Assembly: GCA_905221605.1 (NCBI GenBank)
Contig: CAJNDS010002346.1
Span: 1,079,240 to 1,143,239 of the forward strand
Direction of reading: 5' to 3'
DNA: 64,000 nt
Source: Symbiodinium natans
Taxonomy: Eukaryota; Sar; Dinophyceae; Suessiales; Symbiodiniaceae
The position numbers were made by a program, and so were the translations under genes. Below the pieces are notes generated by a model. The model was not told the DNA's origin. It was given only the letters and a program-made list of their open reading frames with translations, and ran no database searches. Below are positions 45,901 through 59,223 of this stretch, in pieces. Position 1 is the first letter of the stretch; each line of letters opens with the position of its first letter.

Positions 45901-48900
45901 AGCTGGTAGGCGCGTAGCAGCTTGCCGAAGCGTCATTTGAAGACCATTTCTAGGTTCTTAAACCCTAAACCCTAAACCCTAGACCCTAGACCCTAAACCC
46001 TGAACCCTAAACCCTACACCCTGAACCCTAAACCCTCCCATAAGAGCCCTATAAACCATGCTCAGCCTTGGTGAGCCGGCAGAGTCTGCAGCAGACCAGG
46101 CCCGGCCAAGATCACTGAAGTGGCGGCCCCAAGCCCTAAGCCCTAAGCCCTAAGCCCTAAGCCCTAAGCCCTAAGCCCTAAGCCCTAAGCCCTAAGCCCT
46201 AAGCCCTAAGCCCTAAGCCCTAGCCCTAAGCCCTAAGCCCTAAGCCCTAAGCCCTAAGCCCTAAGCCCTAAGCCCTAAGCCCTAAACCCTAAACCCTAAA
46301 CCCTAAACCCTAAACCCTAAACCCTAAACCCTAAACCCTAAACCCTAAACCCTAAACCCTGGCCGAGTCTTCGCAGCATGTCTCGGCCGCCTTGGAAGAC
46401 TTGTCACGGAGAGCTGCCTCGCAAAGGTAGGGTTTAGGGTTTAGGGTTTAGGGTTAGGGTTTAGGGTTTAGGGTTTAGGGTTTAGGGTTTAGGGTTTAGG
46501 GTTTAGGGTTTAGGGTCTAGGGTTCCAGTCTTAAAAAAAGGTTTAGGGTTCAGGACATAGGGTTTCAGGGTTTAGGGTTCATGGCTGCAGCAGCATGAAG
46601 ACATGAACACTGCCCTACCGGCCCAGTGGTGCGCTTTGCCTGCTTGGGTTTAGGGCTTAGGGTTTAGGGTTTAGGGTTTAGGGTTTAGGGTTTAGGGTTT
46701 AGTTTTTAGGGTTTAGGGTTTAGGGGTTGGGTTTAGGGTTCCCTTATTATCGAGCCCAAAAGAGGCTTCCCCTTATTATACTCTTTTTCTTTTTTTTTTC
46801 AAGGTTCCCGTATGAAGTAACCAGCCCCATTTTTTTGGGGTTCTAGGGTTTAGGGTTTAGGGTTTAGGGTTCCCTCATACAGTAAGCAAGCCCGAAGACA
46901 GGTTCCCTTATTGTAGCATGGTTGCTGGGCTACCAGGCTACTCGAAAATGAACCAGGCCAAATCCAGCCGGAAGCTCGTGAGGAGATCCCAGAGTCGCTA
47001 CTAAACTGTTTAACCTTGGGACCTTCCCCCTTATACTAGCAGTCCTTCATAGGGATTGTCATATAGGTCTCCTATGCCGACTAAGGACTGCTAGTATAAG
47101 GGGAACACCCCAAGTTTAGACCCAAAATGACCTCACACCCAAAACCCTAAGCCCTAAACCCTAAACCCTAAACCCCTACGTCCTAAAGCCTGAACCCATA
47201 GGAACTATTCGGGGCATTGCAGGGGCCATTTGAGCCCCAAGATGCTTGCGTGCATCGCTCCTCAAAGCTTTGCTTTTTGCCAGCAGCTTTTGGGCTTCGC
47301 TTCAGCTGTTTCTTGCTTTTCCCATTGCTTGGGATCATGTCTTCTTCTTCGGAAGCTGCTTTAGCTTCGGCTTTGGTCGCCTTGCTTGAGGATAGGGGGT
47401 GGTCTATCCAACTTCAGGCCCCTGCGACAGCTGCCGCTGCATCAACTGATCCAGCTGGGGCTGCTTTAGGGAGTTCAGCAGCTGCTTCCGTGCTTCAGGC
47501 TGACCCTGCTCCGACTTCCGATGCTGTCAATGCTACCACGCCGGTTGCTTTGCCCGACCCAGACAGGAACTCTGCTTTTCTGCAGGAACTTTTGGTACGT
47601 GATGACTTCGAAGTCTGGGGCCATCCGGTGCTTTCATTTGACGGATGGTTGGGGTGGAGCGCGCAGGAGTGGCTTCAACATTGGTTTGCTTTGGAAGAAA
47701 GCGAGCAACCACCATCGGTAGGCTCCAGAAAGGGTCTTGGAGGTCGGCCGAAGTCAGGTTTAGGGTTTAGGGTTTAGGGTTTAGGGTTTAGGGTTTAGGG
47801 TTTAGGGTTTAGGGGGGCTAGGGTTCAGGGTTTAGGGTTGGGTGAGGTCCCTAAACCCTGACGCCTAAACCCTAGATCCTAGACGAGTCCCTGGTGTGCG
47901 CAGTGCGGGTGGCAAACCAAAGCCTAAACCCTAAACCCTAAACCCTAAACCCTAAAACCCTAAACCCTAAAACCCTAAACCCTAAACCCGAAACCCTAAA
48001 ACCCTCAGCCCTAAACCCTAAACTCCTAAACGCTCAACCCTAAGGTTTCAAACCCTGCAGAACCATTGATATCTAGGATGTCTCGCTGCAAAGGTTGCTC
48101 GGATCCCTGCATTCAAAAGGTTTAGGGTTTTGGGTCTAGGGTTTAGGGTTTAGGGCTTAGGGTTTAGGGTTTAGTTTCGAGTTCGGCTAGAGAGGCGGTC
48201 GTGGCGGGGGCTTGTTTCTTCGGCTTTAGCTTTTTTGTTGGTGGTACTGGGTAGTACTGGGGGGGGGGGGGGGGTTCCCTGAACACGAAAGCCTCAATCC
48301 GATCCCCTACAAGCCTGGCACCCTAAGCCCTTAAGCCCCATCATTGTACTTACTAACCAATTATAACTGGGCTTATAACCCTACTTATAAGTGGGATAAC
48401 CCCTATAAGGCCCTTTAGGGGTATTATAAGTAGGGTTATAAGTACAGCTATAATTGGTTAGTAAGTACCATGAACCTTCAAGTAGACCCTAAACCCTAAA
48501 CGTTGAGAAGCTTCTGGGCTGATGGGCTCTTGTCAGGCACCGCGCTACCTGCCCGAGGACCTGAAGGCAGATGCCTGGGAGTGCAGCCTAATGTTTAGAG
48601 GTTTTAGGGTGACCCTAAACCCTAAACCCTAAACCCTAAACCCTAAACCCTAAACCCTAAACCCTAAACCCTAAACCCTAAACCCTAAACCCTAAACCCT
48701 AGGGTTTAGGGTTTCGGGTTTAGGGTTCGGGGTTCGGGCTTTCGGGTGCCGGGTTTGGGGTTTAGAGGGTCCTTATACAAGGGAGGGGGGGTTCCAACGG
48801 GGGTGTGCAACCCAAGGTTCCCAAATAGTCCCCACCAGTCCCCACTACTCCCTAAGGTTCCCGAAGCTTCCCTAGTTTAGGGTTTAGGGTTTAGGGTTTA

Positions 48901-51900
48901 GGGTTTAGGGTTTAGGGTTTAGGGTTTAGGGTTTAGGGTTTCCTAGGCACCTACCCCCCCGTCCCTCAAGCACCCTCTAAACAGTTGAAGGTTGTGTTCT
49001 CTCACTTCGGGTTCCTTTTGGGGTCCTTGTTAACAAGGTGCCGATGTATGTACGAAGGGAAGCCAATTTTGAGAACTTTTTGGCTCATGGATTTAGGGTT
49101 TAGGGTTCCAAGCTGAAGGTTTGGGGTTTAGGGTTTAGGGTTTAGGGTTTAGGGTTTGGGGTTTAGGGTTTAGGGTTTGCGAGGTTTTTAGGACTTGAAA
49201 TGGCGTTTTGGCCCTACTCCCAACCCTCCCCCCCACCCCCAACATCTGGCACACGCAGCCCAGCCCCCTCAAGGGTTTTAGGGTTCAAGGTTCAGGGTGC
49301 AGGGTTCAGGGTGTTTCGGCGCGAGGGGCTTCGATGTCAATGAGCAGGCACTCCGTCTCCAGCTTTCTTGAATTCGTGTTTAAGGAGCTTTGCATACCAG
49401 AAGCTACAGTACATAAAGTGCTCTGGTCAGCTTATTTGCGAGAAACTCACAGGTCGTGCATACGTGCAAGCCTTAGCTTCTTGCTTCTCTGCCTGCCCCC
49501 CCAAAGTAAAGCCCTACACAACTAGAAGACCCAAACGCCCGAAGTCTAAACCCGACACCCCAACCGTCAATCCCCGAAACTCGCAAATGCCCAAGGTCTA
49601 AACCCTCAACCCCAAACCCCTCTAAGCCCCCGAACCCCGAACTCCAAACCCCCAACCCCAAACCCCAAGCCCCAAACCCCAAACCCCAAACCCCCAAACC
49701 CCCAAACCCCCAAACCCCCAAACCCCCCAAACCCCCCAAACCCCAAACCAAACTCCCTAAAGCCGCTCCAGCACCCGCCTAGAATCCCAAAAGCCCCCCC
49801 TAGAACCCCCAAAAGCCTTAGATCCTCCTCTCGCCAAAGCCTCTTCTTCCTCGCCACGTGCAGGTGGGAGACTCCATCAACGTGTGGGGCCGGACGGTGG
49901 GGTACTTAGACGAGCAGTGAAACCCTAAACCCTAACCCTAAACCCTAAACCCTGAACCCTAAACCCTAAACCCTAAACCCTAAACCCTAAGCCCTAAGCC
50001 CTAAACCCTAAACCCTGAACCCTAAACCCCAAACCCTAAACGACAGGCCCTGGAAGCACATAGGGTTTCATGATGATGGCTTAGAGCATGTGCAGAATAT
50101 CTGTTAGATGTATCTGTGTGTGTAGTGTATGTAAGGCATGTCGTGTGTGTAAGGTGCGCAATGTATTGCAGTGTACGTAATGTACGCAATGCCTGCAATG
50201 TATGTAATGTATGTAATGTACGTAATGTATGTAATGTATGTAATGTACGTAATGTATGTAATGTATGTAATGTATGTAATGTATGTAATGTATGTAATGT
50301 ATGTAATGTATGTAATGTATGTAATGTATGTAATGTATGTAATGTATGTAATGTATGTAATGTATGTAATGTATGTAATGTATGTAATGTATGTAATGTA
50401 TGTAATGTATGTAATGTATGTAATGTATGTAATGTGTATGTAATGTATGTGTAATGCATGTAATGTGTAATGCATGTAATGTGTAATGTATGTAATGTGT
50501 GATGTAATGTAATGTAATGTATGTAATGTATGTAATGTATGTAATGTATGTAATGTATGTAATGTATGTAATGTATGTAATGTATGTAATGTATGTAATG
50601 TATGTAATGTATGTAATGTATGTAATGTATGTAATGTATGTAATGTATGGAATGTATGGAATGTATGTAATGTATGTAATGTATGTAATGTATGTAGTGA
50701 ATGTAACGCAATGTAACGCAATGTAACGCAATGTAACGTAATGTAATTTAAATATCAAGGTAGGCCAACTGTAATGTATTGCTTCGTGTATGTGTGGCAG
50801 GTAGTGTATTCAGGCTGATTCCGCGCTCAGATGCCCAGTTCGGCAGCCTTACAACAAGCTCTCAACTCCCACACGAAGGCCCCTACAAGGTTGCCGGGTG
50901 AAATCTGCAAGAGTTGAGACCCTTAAATCCTAACCCCCACTACACCTTGACCCAGGGAATCTTCCGCAAACCTCTTTAAAACCCTAAACCCGAAGCCTGA
51001 AATCAGGGTTTAGGGATACGTGTGGTTCGGGGCTTTGAGACCCTAAACCCTAAACCCTAAACCCTAAACCCTAAACCCTAAACCCTAAACCCTAAACCCT
51101 AACCCCTAAACCCTAAACCCATGGCATCATGGGGCCAAGGGTGTAGGACCACCTCCGATGCCCCCGCAAGCCAGGTGGTACTTTGGGACTGCGACGATTT
51201 CACCCGGAGCTTCTACAAGGATTACCTGGGCTTCTCTGCTGAAGCAGTGGCAAAACTGCTATTTGCTTAAGAACCGCAAAGGGATAAGGAAGAACATTTG
51301 CATTTTTTCGGTGATCTTCAGCAATTAGTAGAAAGGGGCTTGCGAGGCTTGGGATTTTGGGGTTCAGGGAAATGCGCGGGTCGACCCAAATCATTCCAGT
51401 CTGGTCATTTCAGGTACCCGAACTACCGAATGTGAGGCGCATACCCTAGAACCCGGAACCCAGGGTAGGCCCTTACACCCCTTTTTTAGGGTTTAGTTTC
51501 GTTTATCAACCCTTTAAAACAAAAAGAGCACCCTTTCAATTCCTAGGTTGCTCTCTTGTCGAGTACCATAGAAGCCGAAAAGGGCCGAAAAGGGCCAACG
51601 GCCTGGGGCCAACCCTCATGTAGTGGTTTCCGAAATTAGGGTTTAGGGTATAGGGTATAGGGTATAGGGTTTGGGGTGTGCCTTATTGGGGTCCTTGGTT
51701 TTTAGGGGATCCTACTACTTGGGGCCCTGTTCTCGTACACCCCGCATGTAAGGGCCCACCCGCAGGCTCCCCAAGCGATCAACCCGCAATTTTGGGTTTC
51801 CGGGTTTTTCAGCACGTGAGAGCCCTGGAGCAAGAAAGGGTTTAGGTAAATCTCCCACAGAAGGGAGGAACCCTAAACCCTAAACCCTAAACCCTAACCC

Positions 51901-54900
51901 TAAACCCTAAACAAGGGTTGGTAGAGGCCAGTGCTTTCAGTGTTTTGGGCCTTTGCTTTGGCTCGCCCGAACTCTTCGGGTTCAGGGTTTCGGGCGCCCT
52001 CCTCCTAGGACCCGGAGTAGGGTTTAGGGTTTAGGGTTCAGGGTTTAGGGTTTAGGGGTTTAGGGTTTAGGGTTTAGGGTTTAGGGTTTATAAGGGTTTA
52101 GGCAAATATACATATATGTATATAGAGAGAGAAAGAGAGAAAGAGAGAGAGAGAGAGAGAGATAGAGCGGCACCTCATAAAAACAGGAACTCCCAGAGGT
52201 ACCCACGCAGAGAGAGCTACCCAAAGCCCCAAACCCCAAACCCTAAACCCCAAACCTACACCCTAAATCCTAAGCCCTAAGCCCTAAACCCTAAATCCTA
52301 AGCCCTAAACCCTAAACCCTAAACCCTAAACCCTAAACCCTAAACCCTAAACCCTAAACCCTAAACCCTAAACCCTAAACCCTAAACCCTAAACCCTAAA
52401 CCCTACCCTGAAAGGGAGTGGGGCTAAACTGGGGCAGCACTGGACGTGGGGTGACGCGCAGAGCGCCCCCTCAACCCCGAAGCTGGGTTTCGGGTTGAAA
52501 AGGGTTCGGGGTTTGGGGTTTAGGGTTTAGGGTTTAGGGTTTAGGGTTTAGGGTTTAGGGTTAGAGTCAACATCAGCATTGCGGCTTCTAGATGCTATGG
52601 CCTAAGCCCCCTATTCAGTCGTCCGAAAGCGGGTCACATGTAAAAAGGCTGTAGGGGAACCCTAAACCCTAAACCCTAAACCCTAAACCCTAAACCCTAA
52701 ACCCTAAACCCTAAACCCTAAACCCTAAACCCTAAACCCTAAACCCTAAACCATAAACCATAAACCCTAAACCCCGCTGCGCTGTGGCAAAAAAAAAACC
52801 CTAAACCCTAAACCCTAAAACCTAAACCCTAAACCCTAAACCCTGAAGCCTGAACCCTGAACCCTAAACCCTAAACCCTAAACCTAAACCCTCACCCGTT
52901 TAGGGTATAGCCAGCGGCCCCGTGCTGTCGTCCTAGGCCCAAACCGTCGGTAGTGCAGTGAGCCTTGGCCGGCGTGCAAGTGTGAGCGTCGAAACCCCAA
53001 ACCCAAAACCCTGAACCCTAAACCCTAACCCCTAAACCACCCCAATATGGCTGCAGCTCGGGCTGCTGGTGACTCTGGAGGTGAGAAGACACCACTTGAG
53101 ACTCCTCTGCCAGCTGATGGCGACACGGAAAGGACAGGATTGAAGGACACCGTGGGTGACGTTCCAGAAGTCCGGGGCATTTGGGACGCTTGGGAGGAGA
53201 ACGCGTATGTCTATTCGCGCAAGATGGTGTTTGACTGGAATTTTGCTGGCGACCCAGAGGAGCAAGAGGGCAGAACGTGCGCCGCACATGCGTGCATGGG
53301 TTTCATACGAGCAACCCTGAGAAGGCACGGGACAGACAGCTCCAGCTCCTTGCTGAATGTGGACAACGCCATCGACTTGCTTGAGAGGTCGGAGGAGTCA
53401 ATGAAGTCGAAGTCAAAGAAGTCAAAGGAGTCAAAGGAGTCATTGGAGCCAAAGGAGGGTGCAAATCCATTGGAGGGGGAGGGCACTAGGTCGATGCGCT
53501 TTTTGCAATTTGCCTGTGAGAGCTGGGCTTTTTGCAGGGAGCTGTTTGACTTGAAGCTGCGCCCGCAGAAGCTGCTCCGGGGCCATCATCCCCTGGAAGT
53601 CTTTCACAAGCACGGGGGATTTCTCATCAGCATTAAGTTCACCGAAGAGCAAGGAGCTGCTTTCGGGCGCTTTGCCAGTCGCCCCCTGGCAGAAGAGGAC
53701 TCGGTGTTGAGGCCGGAGGACGTCCCTGAAGCCACCGACCAGACTCCGCAGGTAGGTGGCCACGCCATGCTTGCTGTATCCCCCCCCTGGGAATTTTTTT
53801 TTTTTTTTAATGTTAGTTTTATTAAACCCTAAACCCTAAACCCTAAACCCTAAACCCGAAATTTAACATGTTAGTTTTATTAAGGTTCTAAGGGGAGTAT
53901 AGGTTGTGGCCTGAAGACTTATGGAAAGACAGCTCACGACGGACTGTACCATGTATGTGAAGAACTCGTGGGGTCCGGACTGCGGAGACCACGGCTACAT
54001 CAGGGTCGACTGGGAAGCCCTGCAGAAGTTCAAAGATCATGATTTCGTCGTGCTTGTTCGGAAAGAGCGCGCCAAACAAAAGAAGCAGAAGCAAGATGCT
54101 CCCGAAGCACCAGGCGGCGCTCTTCAGTCTGGACCCCGAGAATGCGGAGCTTCGACAAAGCTGAAGGATCAGAAAACCTCTTCGCCGGTACACCGCAATG
54201 TGTGGATGGAAGCACCTGATGTCAACTGATCCCGGCCATCCGGTTCCCCGCCAGTCTGTCTCACCCTGTCCGCACCCAAGTATCACTTTCTGTTGAGACC
54301 AGAAAGGCATGAGTCGCCGTAGGCAGTAGGCCTTGCAGACATGGAATTCCTCGCCCGGGTTGTCCGAGTGTGAGCGATTGAACCCAGGCCCTGAACCACA
54401 GGCGGAGGGTTCAAAGTTTTGTCCTGGGGTTTCCTCAGCCTCCCATCAAAGAGAGGACCAGGACCAGCGCAGTGATTGCAGGCCCTTATTTCCTTTTTTT
54501 AGGGTTGGCCTTAAAACCAAAAAGGACACCCTTTTTATTCCTAGGTTACTCCTGGGTCTAGCCTCTCCTCCCAGGCATCGACCAGGCCTCAACACGAATC
54601 GACGTCTCCGAGACTGGGCTGATATTCCTGGGGTTTAGGGTTTAGGGTTTAGGGCTTAGGGTTTAGGGTTTAGGGTTTCTATGGCTGAGTGCGCCCTTTC
54701 CTTGTTCTAATATAGGGCTACAAAGTAGCTGCAAAGCAGTTTAGTGTTTTGGGTTTAAGGTTTTGGTCACTGAGTGCTACCCTTTCCTCATGATGGCATG
54801 GTAGCTGGGCTACCAAGTAGTTTAAATGGCCACGAGAACATGAACATTCAGTGAATAGACGTTCTAGTTTTTTGCGATGACGTCATCATGTCGGTTCCTG

Positions 54901-56816
54901 ACTATGGAAACATAGTCCCTTGTACCAGACGAAGGACATGTACATATGTATATGCAAAAGATTGTAAATAAAACACATAAATAGATAAATATAAATACAG
55001 AATTAGATAAATACACAAATAAGTAAAAACACGTAATGAAAAAACACATAGATACCGTATATCTATCTATCTATCTATATATGAGCGACCACTTTTATTG
55101 CCTTGCAGGAGGTTTCTTGTGGCGGAGATCAAAATCCACGTTCATGCCTAAAACCTCGGAAAGCGATAGGCCCCCCCCAAAAGCGATACCCTCAATCTTG
55201 AATCTAGTAGTCGTTCTGCAGAAATGTCATGATTTCGTGGTTGGGTCTTATTCCAGAGTGATACTCAAAGCGATACCCCTACGATACCCATTTTGCCACC
55301 CGAAGAGCTGGGCAAAGGCCGTGGCCCCAGGTTGAGGGTTCGAAGTTTAGGATTTGGATTTCTGATTCGAGCAGCGGGGGCTCCAGTTCCTAGAAAAGGA
55401 GCACTCTCACTTTTAGTCTATAGGTCCTAAAGAAAGGAAACGGGTTTAGGAATTCAGGTGTATTTAGGGGAGGGTTCCAGGTTTAGGATCTCATAAGCAG
55501 TAAAGCGATAGGTTTTCGTAGTAGCATTGAGCCAAAGTCCCATAAAGCGATAAGCCCCCCCCCCCAAAAGCGATACCCCACTATTTGTTTATTAGCATTT
55601 ACATAAGATTTTTTGCGGCTGTTCATATATATATATATATATATATATCCTGATTATGGTATCGTTTCCTTGTTATGTTTTTAATGTCAACTACCATGAC
55701 ATGGCCAATTAAACACTTACCTCAAACGCCTCAACAGCAACACAGGAGAAGCCGCTGACGCACGCCAAGCTCCATCCGCCACCCCACTGCGGCGTGGGTA
55801 AGGACCGGTCTTTTTTCCGTGCTTGAACCCTAAACCCCAAACCCTAAACCCAGAGAGCCTGATAACCCGAATCCTCAAACCAAGAAGAACCAAGGAACGG
55901 TTTGTGACGTTGTTAGGGGTATAGTCGGCCCCAAATGCCCCCGTCCTGATGAACCGCCCGCTCCGGGATGCCTCATGGCTAGGGGGACTAGGGGGGCTCC
56001 CATTCCAATTAAGAAAGTAGGAAACCTAAACCCTAAACCCTAAACCCTAAAAAAGAGCAAACTTCAGCACGTGGCCGAGAGGGGATTGGAGCTTGGGTGC
56101 CTGCTTTGTGCTGGCCACACACACAGCCCGAGGCATTGGCGGATTTAGGGTTTAGGGCTCCGGCCCAAGAAGGTTTAGGGTTTAGGGTTTAGGGTTTAGG
56201 GTTTAGGGTTTAGGGTTTAGGGTTTAGGGTTTAGGGTTTAGGGTTTAGGGTCTGTCTGGGGTTTAGGGTTTAGGGTAGTGAGTTTGTGACGCCTTTTGTT
56301 GATAGTTTCCTGTAGACATGCAGGGCCTTGAAGTCTGGCAATGTCCTGCTTCCCAGCTGATCGGAGCAGAGTCTAATTTCAAAAAAGGGTTTAGGGAATA
56401 GAGTTTAGGGTTGAGGGTTTAAGGTTTAGGGTTTAGGGTTCAGGGTTTAGGGTTTAGGGTGACACCAACTCCATCCTAAGGGCTTGGAGCTCAGTCGCGG
56501 GTTCAAAGAGGGCTTGTCTAGGGCTCCAGGCAAGGAAGGTCAAGGGACTACAGGAGGGACCCTAAACCCTAAACCCTAAACCCTAAACCCTAAACCCTAA
56601 ACCCTAAACCCTAAACCCTAAACCTTAAACCCTAAACCTTAAACCCTAGACCCTAAACCCTAAACCCTAAACCCTAAGACCTTCGGGTTATTTGGGTTCC
56701 GTCAAGGGGCTACTTAGGTATATAGGGACTCCATATCGTATACACGGGAGTTGCATAGGGGAAGAAGATGAAGGGTCCCTTCTGGGGGTCCTTCCTTATA
56801 CTCCCAGCCCTAAACC

Positions 56817-56855
<39 letters not shown>

Positions 56856-59179
56856 ACCCTGAACCCTGAACCCTGAACCCTGAACCCTAAACCCTAAACC
56901 CTAAACCCTAAACCCTAAACCCTAAACCCTAAACCCTAAACCCTAAACCCTAAACCCTAAACCCTAAACCCTAAACCCTAAACCCTAAACCCAAGCTCTC
57001 AGCCCTAAGCCCTGGCATGGCCCGGAAAAGAAGGGTTGGTAGCGCCTTGGCAAGGAGGAGGATTCCTTGCTGAATTGCAGCATGATCCAGCCCAAGCCGC
57101 CCAAGGCCACGGCCGCGGAGGGCGTAGGGTTTTGGGTTTAGGGTTTAGGGCTTAGGGCTTAGGGGGTTTAGGGGGTTGAGGGTTTAGGGGTGAAGGGGTG
57201 AAGGGTTCAGGGTTTGGGGGTTTCGGGGTTCAGGGCCTGTTGGTAAAAGGGTTTGGGGTTCAGGGTTTGGGATTTTGAAAAAAGGGTTTGTGGTTTAGGG
57301 TTTAGGGTTGAGTTTGCAGAAGCTCGCCACTCCAGCCCACCAGCCGAAGTTAGCATAACCAAACTCACCCGCAAGACCCGTTCAAATGAAATAGGCACTC
57401 TTGTACCACCCGTGGAGATTGACCCGGAGCAAACTGACACTCTCAGACCTCTAAACCCTAAACCCTAAACCCTAAACCCTAAACCCTAAACCCTAAACCC
57501 TAAACCCTAAACCCTAAACCCTAAACCCTAAACCCTAAACCCTAAACCCTAAACCCTAAACCCTAAACCCTAAACCCCTAAACCCTAAACCCCTAAACCC
57601 CTAAAACCCTAAACCCTAAACCCTAAACCCTAAACCCTTCCGCACCTCCGGCCCCTGGAGGTTGACTTGGAGCGAATGATGAAGCTCACTGGGGAAGTCT
57701 TGCGCGACTTGGGCGCAAGAACAGATCTGTCAGCGGGTTTAGGGTTTAGGATTTAGGGTTTAGGGTTTAGGGTTTACGACCATAAGCTTTAAAACCTAAA
57801 CGAAATGTCGGCTTTGTTCCAAGCCAGCGCTTCCACTTGCTAAGCTCAGGCGACGTGGCAGTGCTTTTTGGCCTTGCGGGGGGTTGAAGAAAAACTAGGG
57901 CCCCGGGCACCCCAAAACTAGAAGGGTTTAGGGTTTAGGGTTTAGGGTTTAGGGTTTAGGGTTTGGGGTTTAGGGCTTTGCTTATGACTATCCTGGAGAG
58001 ACCTCAAGAGGGACCCATCCTTTGATCAACCCCCTTGTGTCCTACATGCCCCGCGGCATGGCTCAGCCCTAAACCCTAAACCCTAAATCCTAAATCCTAA
58101 ACCCTAAACCCTAAACCCTAAACCCTAAACCCTAAACCCTAAACCCAGGTTTCGAGTGCAAGATGATCAACGGGGAGCCTGAAGATGAATTGCGCCGCTT
58201 AGTCATCGCCTACTACGCGGCCGATGGCGACATCGCGGTCTTCGAGGTCGGGGTTTAGGGTTGAGGGCTTAGGGTTTAGGGTTTAGGGTTTAGGGGTTTA
58301 GGGTTTAGGGTTTAGGGTTCAGGGTTTCGGGTTTAGGGTTTAGGGTTTAGGGTTTAGGGTGAGGTCGGTTGGGGGAAGGTCTCTTTTTGGCACCTGGGTG
58401 CTTGCAAGCCCTTTTGACTAGTATTCCCTAGACTTCCCTTTAATAGAACCCAACGTGCAAACCCTACATACCAAGTCAAACGGGCTCCCAAGTATGTTTT
58501 AGGGTTTACCGGGGTTCGTCTTCCATATGGCCACTTCTCCAGAATATGGTCCCTTTTGGGTTCCTTACTAAAACGCGGCTCCTATTCTTCAGGGTGCCCA
58601 AAGAGGGACCACAATGGTTTAGGGTTACCGGGTTTTTAGGGTTTAGGGTTAGTCTTCCAGATCATGTGCTTGATGGCTCACGTAGTGCGATTTTCCGCAG
58701 CAGTTCGCGTTGGTAGCGGAAGTTCGCAGGGCAAAGGCGAAGTTGGGTGTCCAGGTAGTTTCATGCCCCCGAAACCCTAAACCCTAGCCCTAAACCCTAA
58801 ACCCTAAACCCTAAACCCTAAACCCTAAACCCCAAACGCAAAGCCTTGGAGACTTCGGAGTGGTCGTAGAGAGGCAAGCCCTCCCTTGCCAAAGTGACAT
58901 GAAACAGGGTTTAGGGTGTAGGGTTTAGGGTTAAGGGTTTAGGGTTTAGGGTTTAGGGTGTAGGGTTTAGGGTTGAGGGTTTAGGGTTCTGTTATTGGTG
59001 AGCGTGTATAAGGTTCCTTTTTAATATTGGTGAGTGTATGTATTGGGTGTCCTTGCGGGGAGACAAAGGAATAGAAACCCTGCTTCACATGTTTTTTTGT
59101 TCTTTGGCTACTCGTTCGTTGTTTTCTTGGTAGCCCAGTGGCGCCCTTTCCCTTTTTCGGGTCAAGGTTCCAACAAGTA

Positions 59180-59223
<44 letters not shown>

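Noticed and set aside
50022-50758. Open frames up to 229 codons in every phase
   Set aside because: Produced by a stop-free 9-base repeat (AATGTATGT); the proteins are pure repeats.
53751-53756. CAG|GTAGGT as a donor in the C1 peptidase gene
   Set aside because: It fits the donor consensus, but the GGHAM active-site histidine lies just after it, so it must be exonic.
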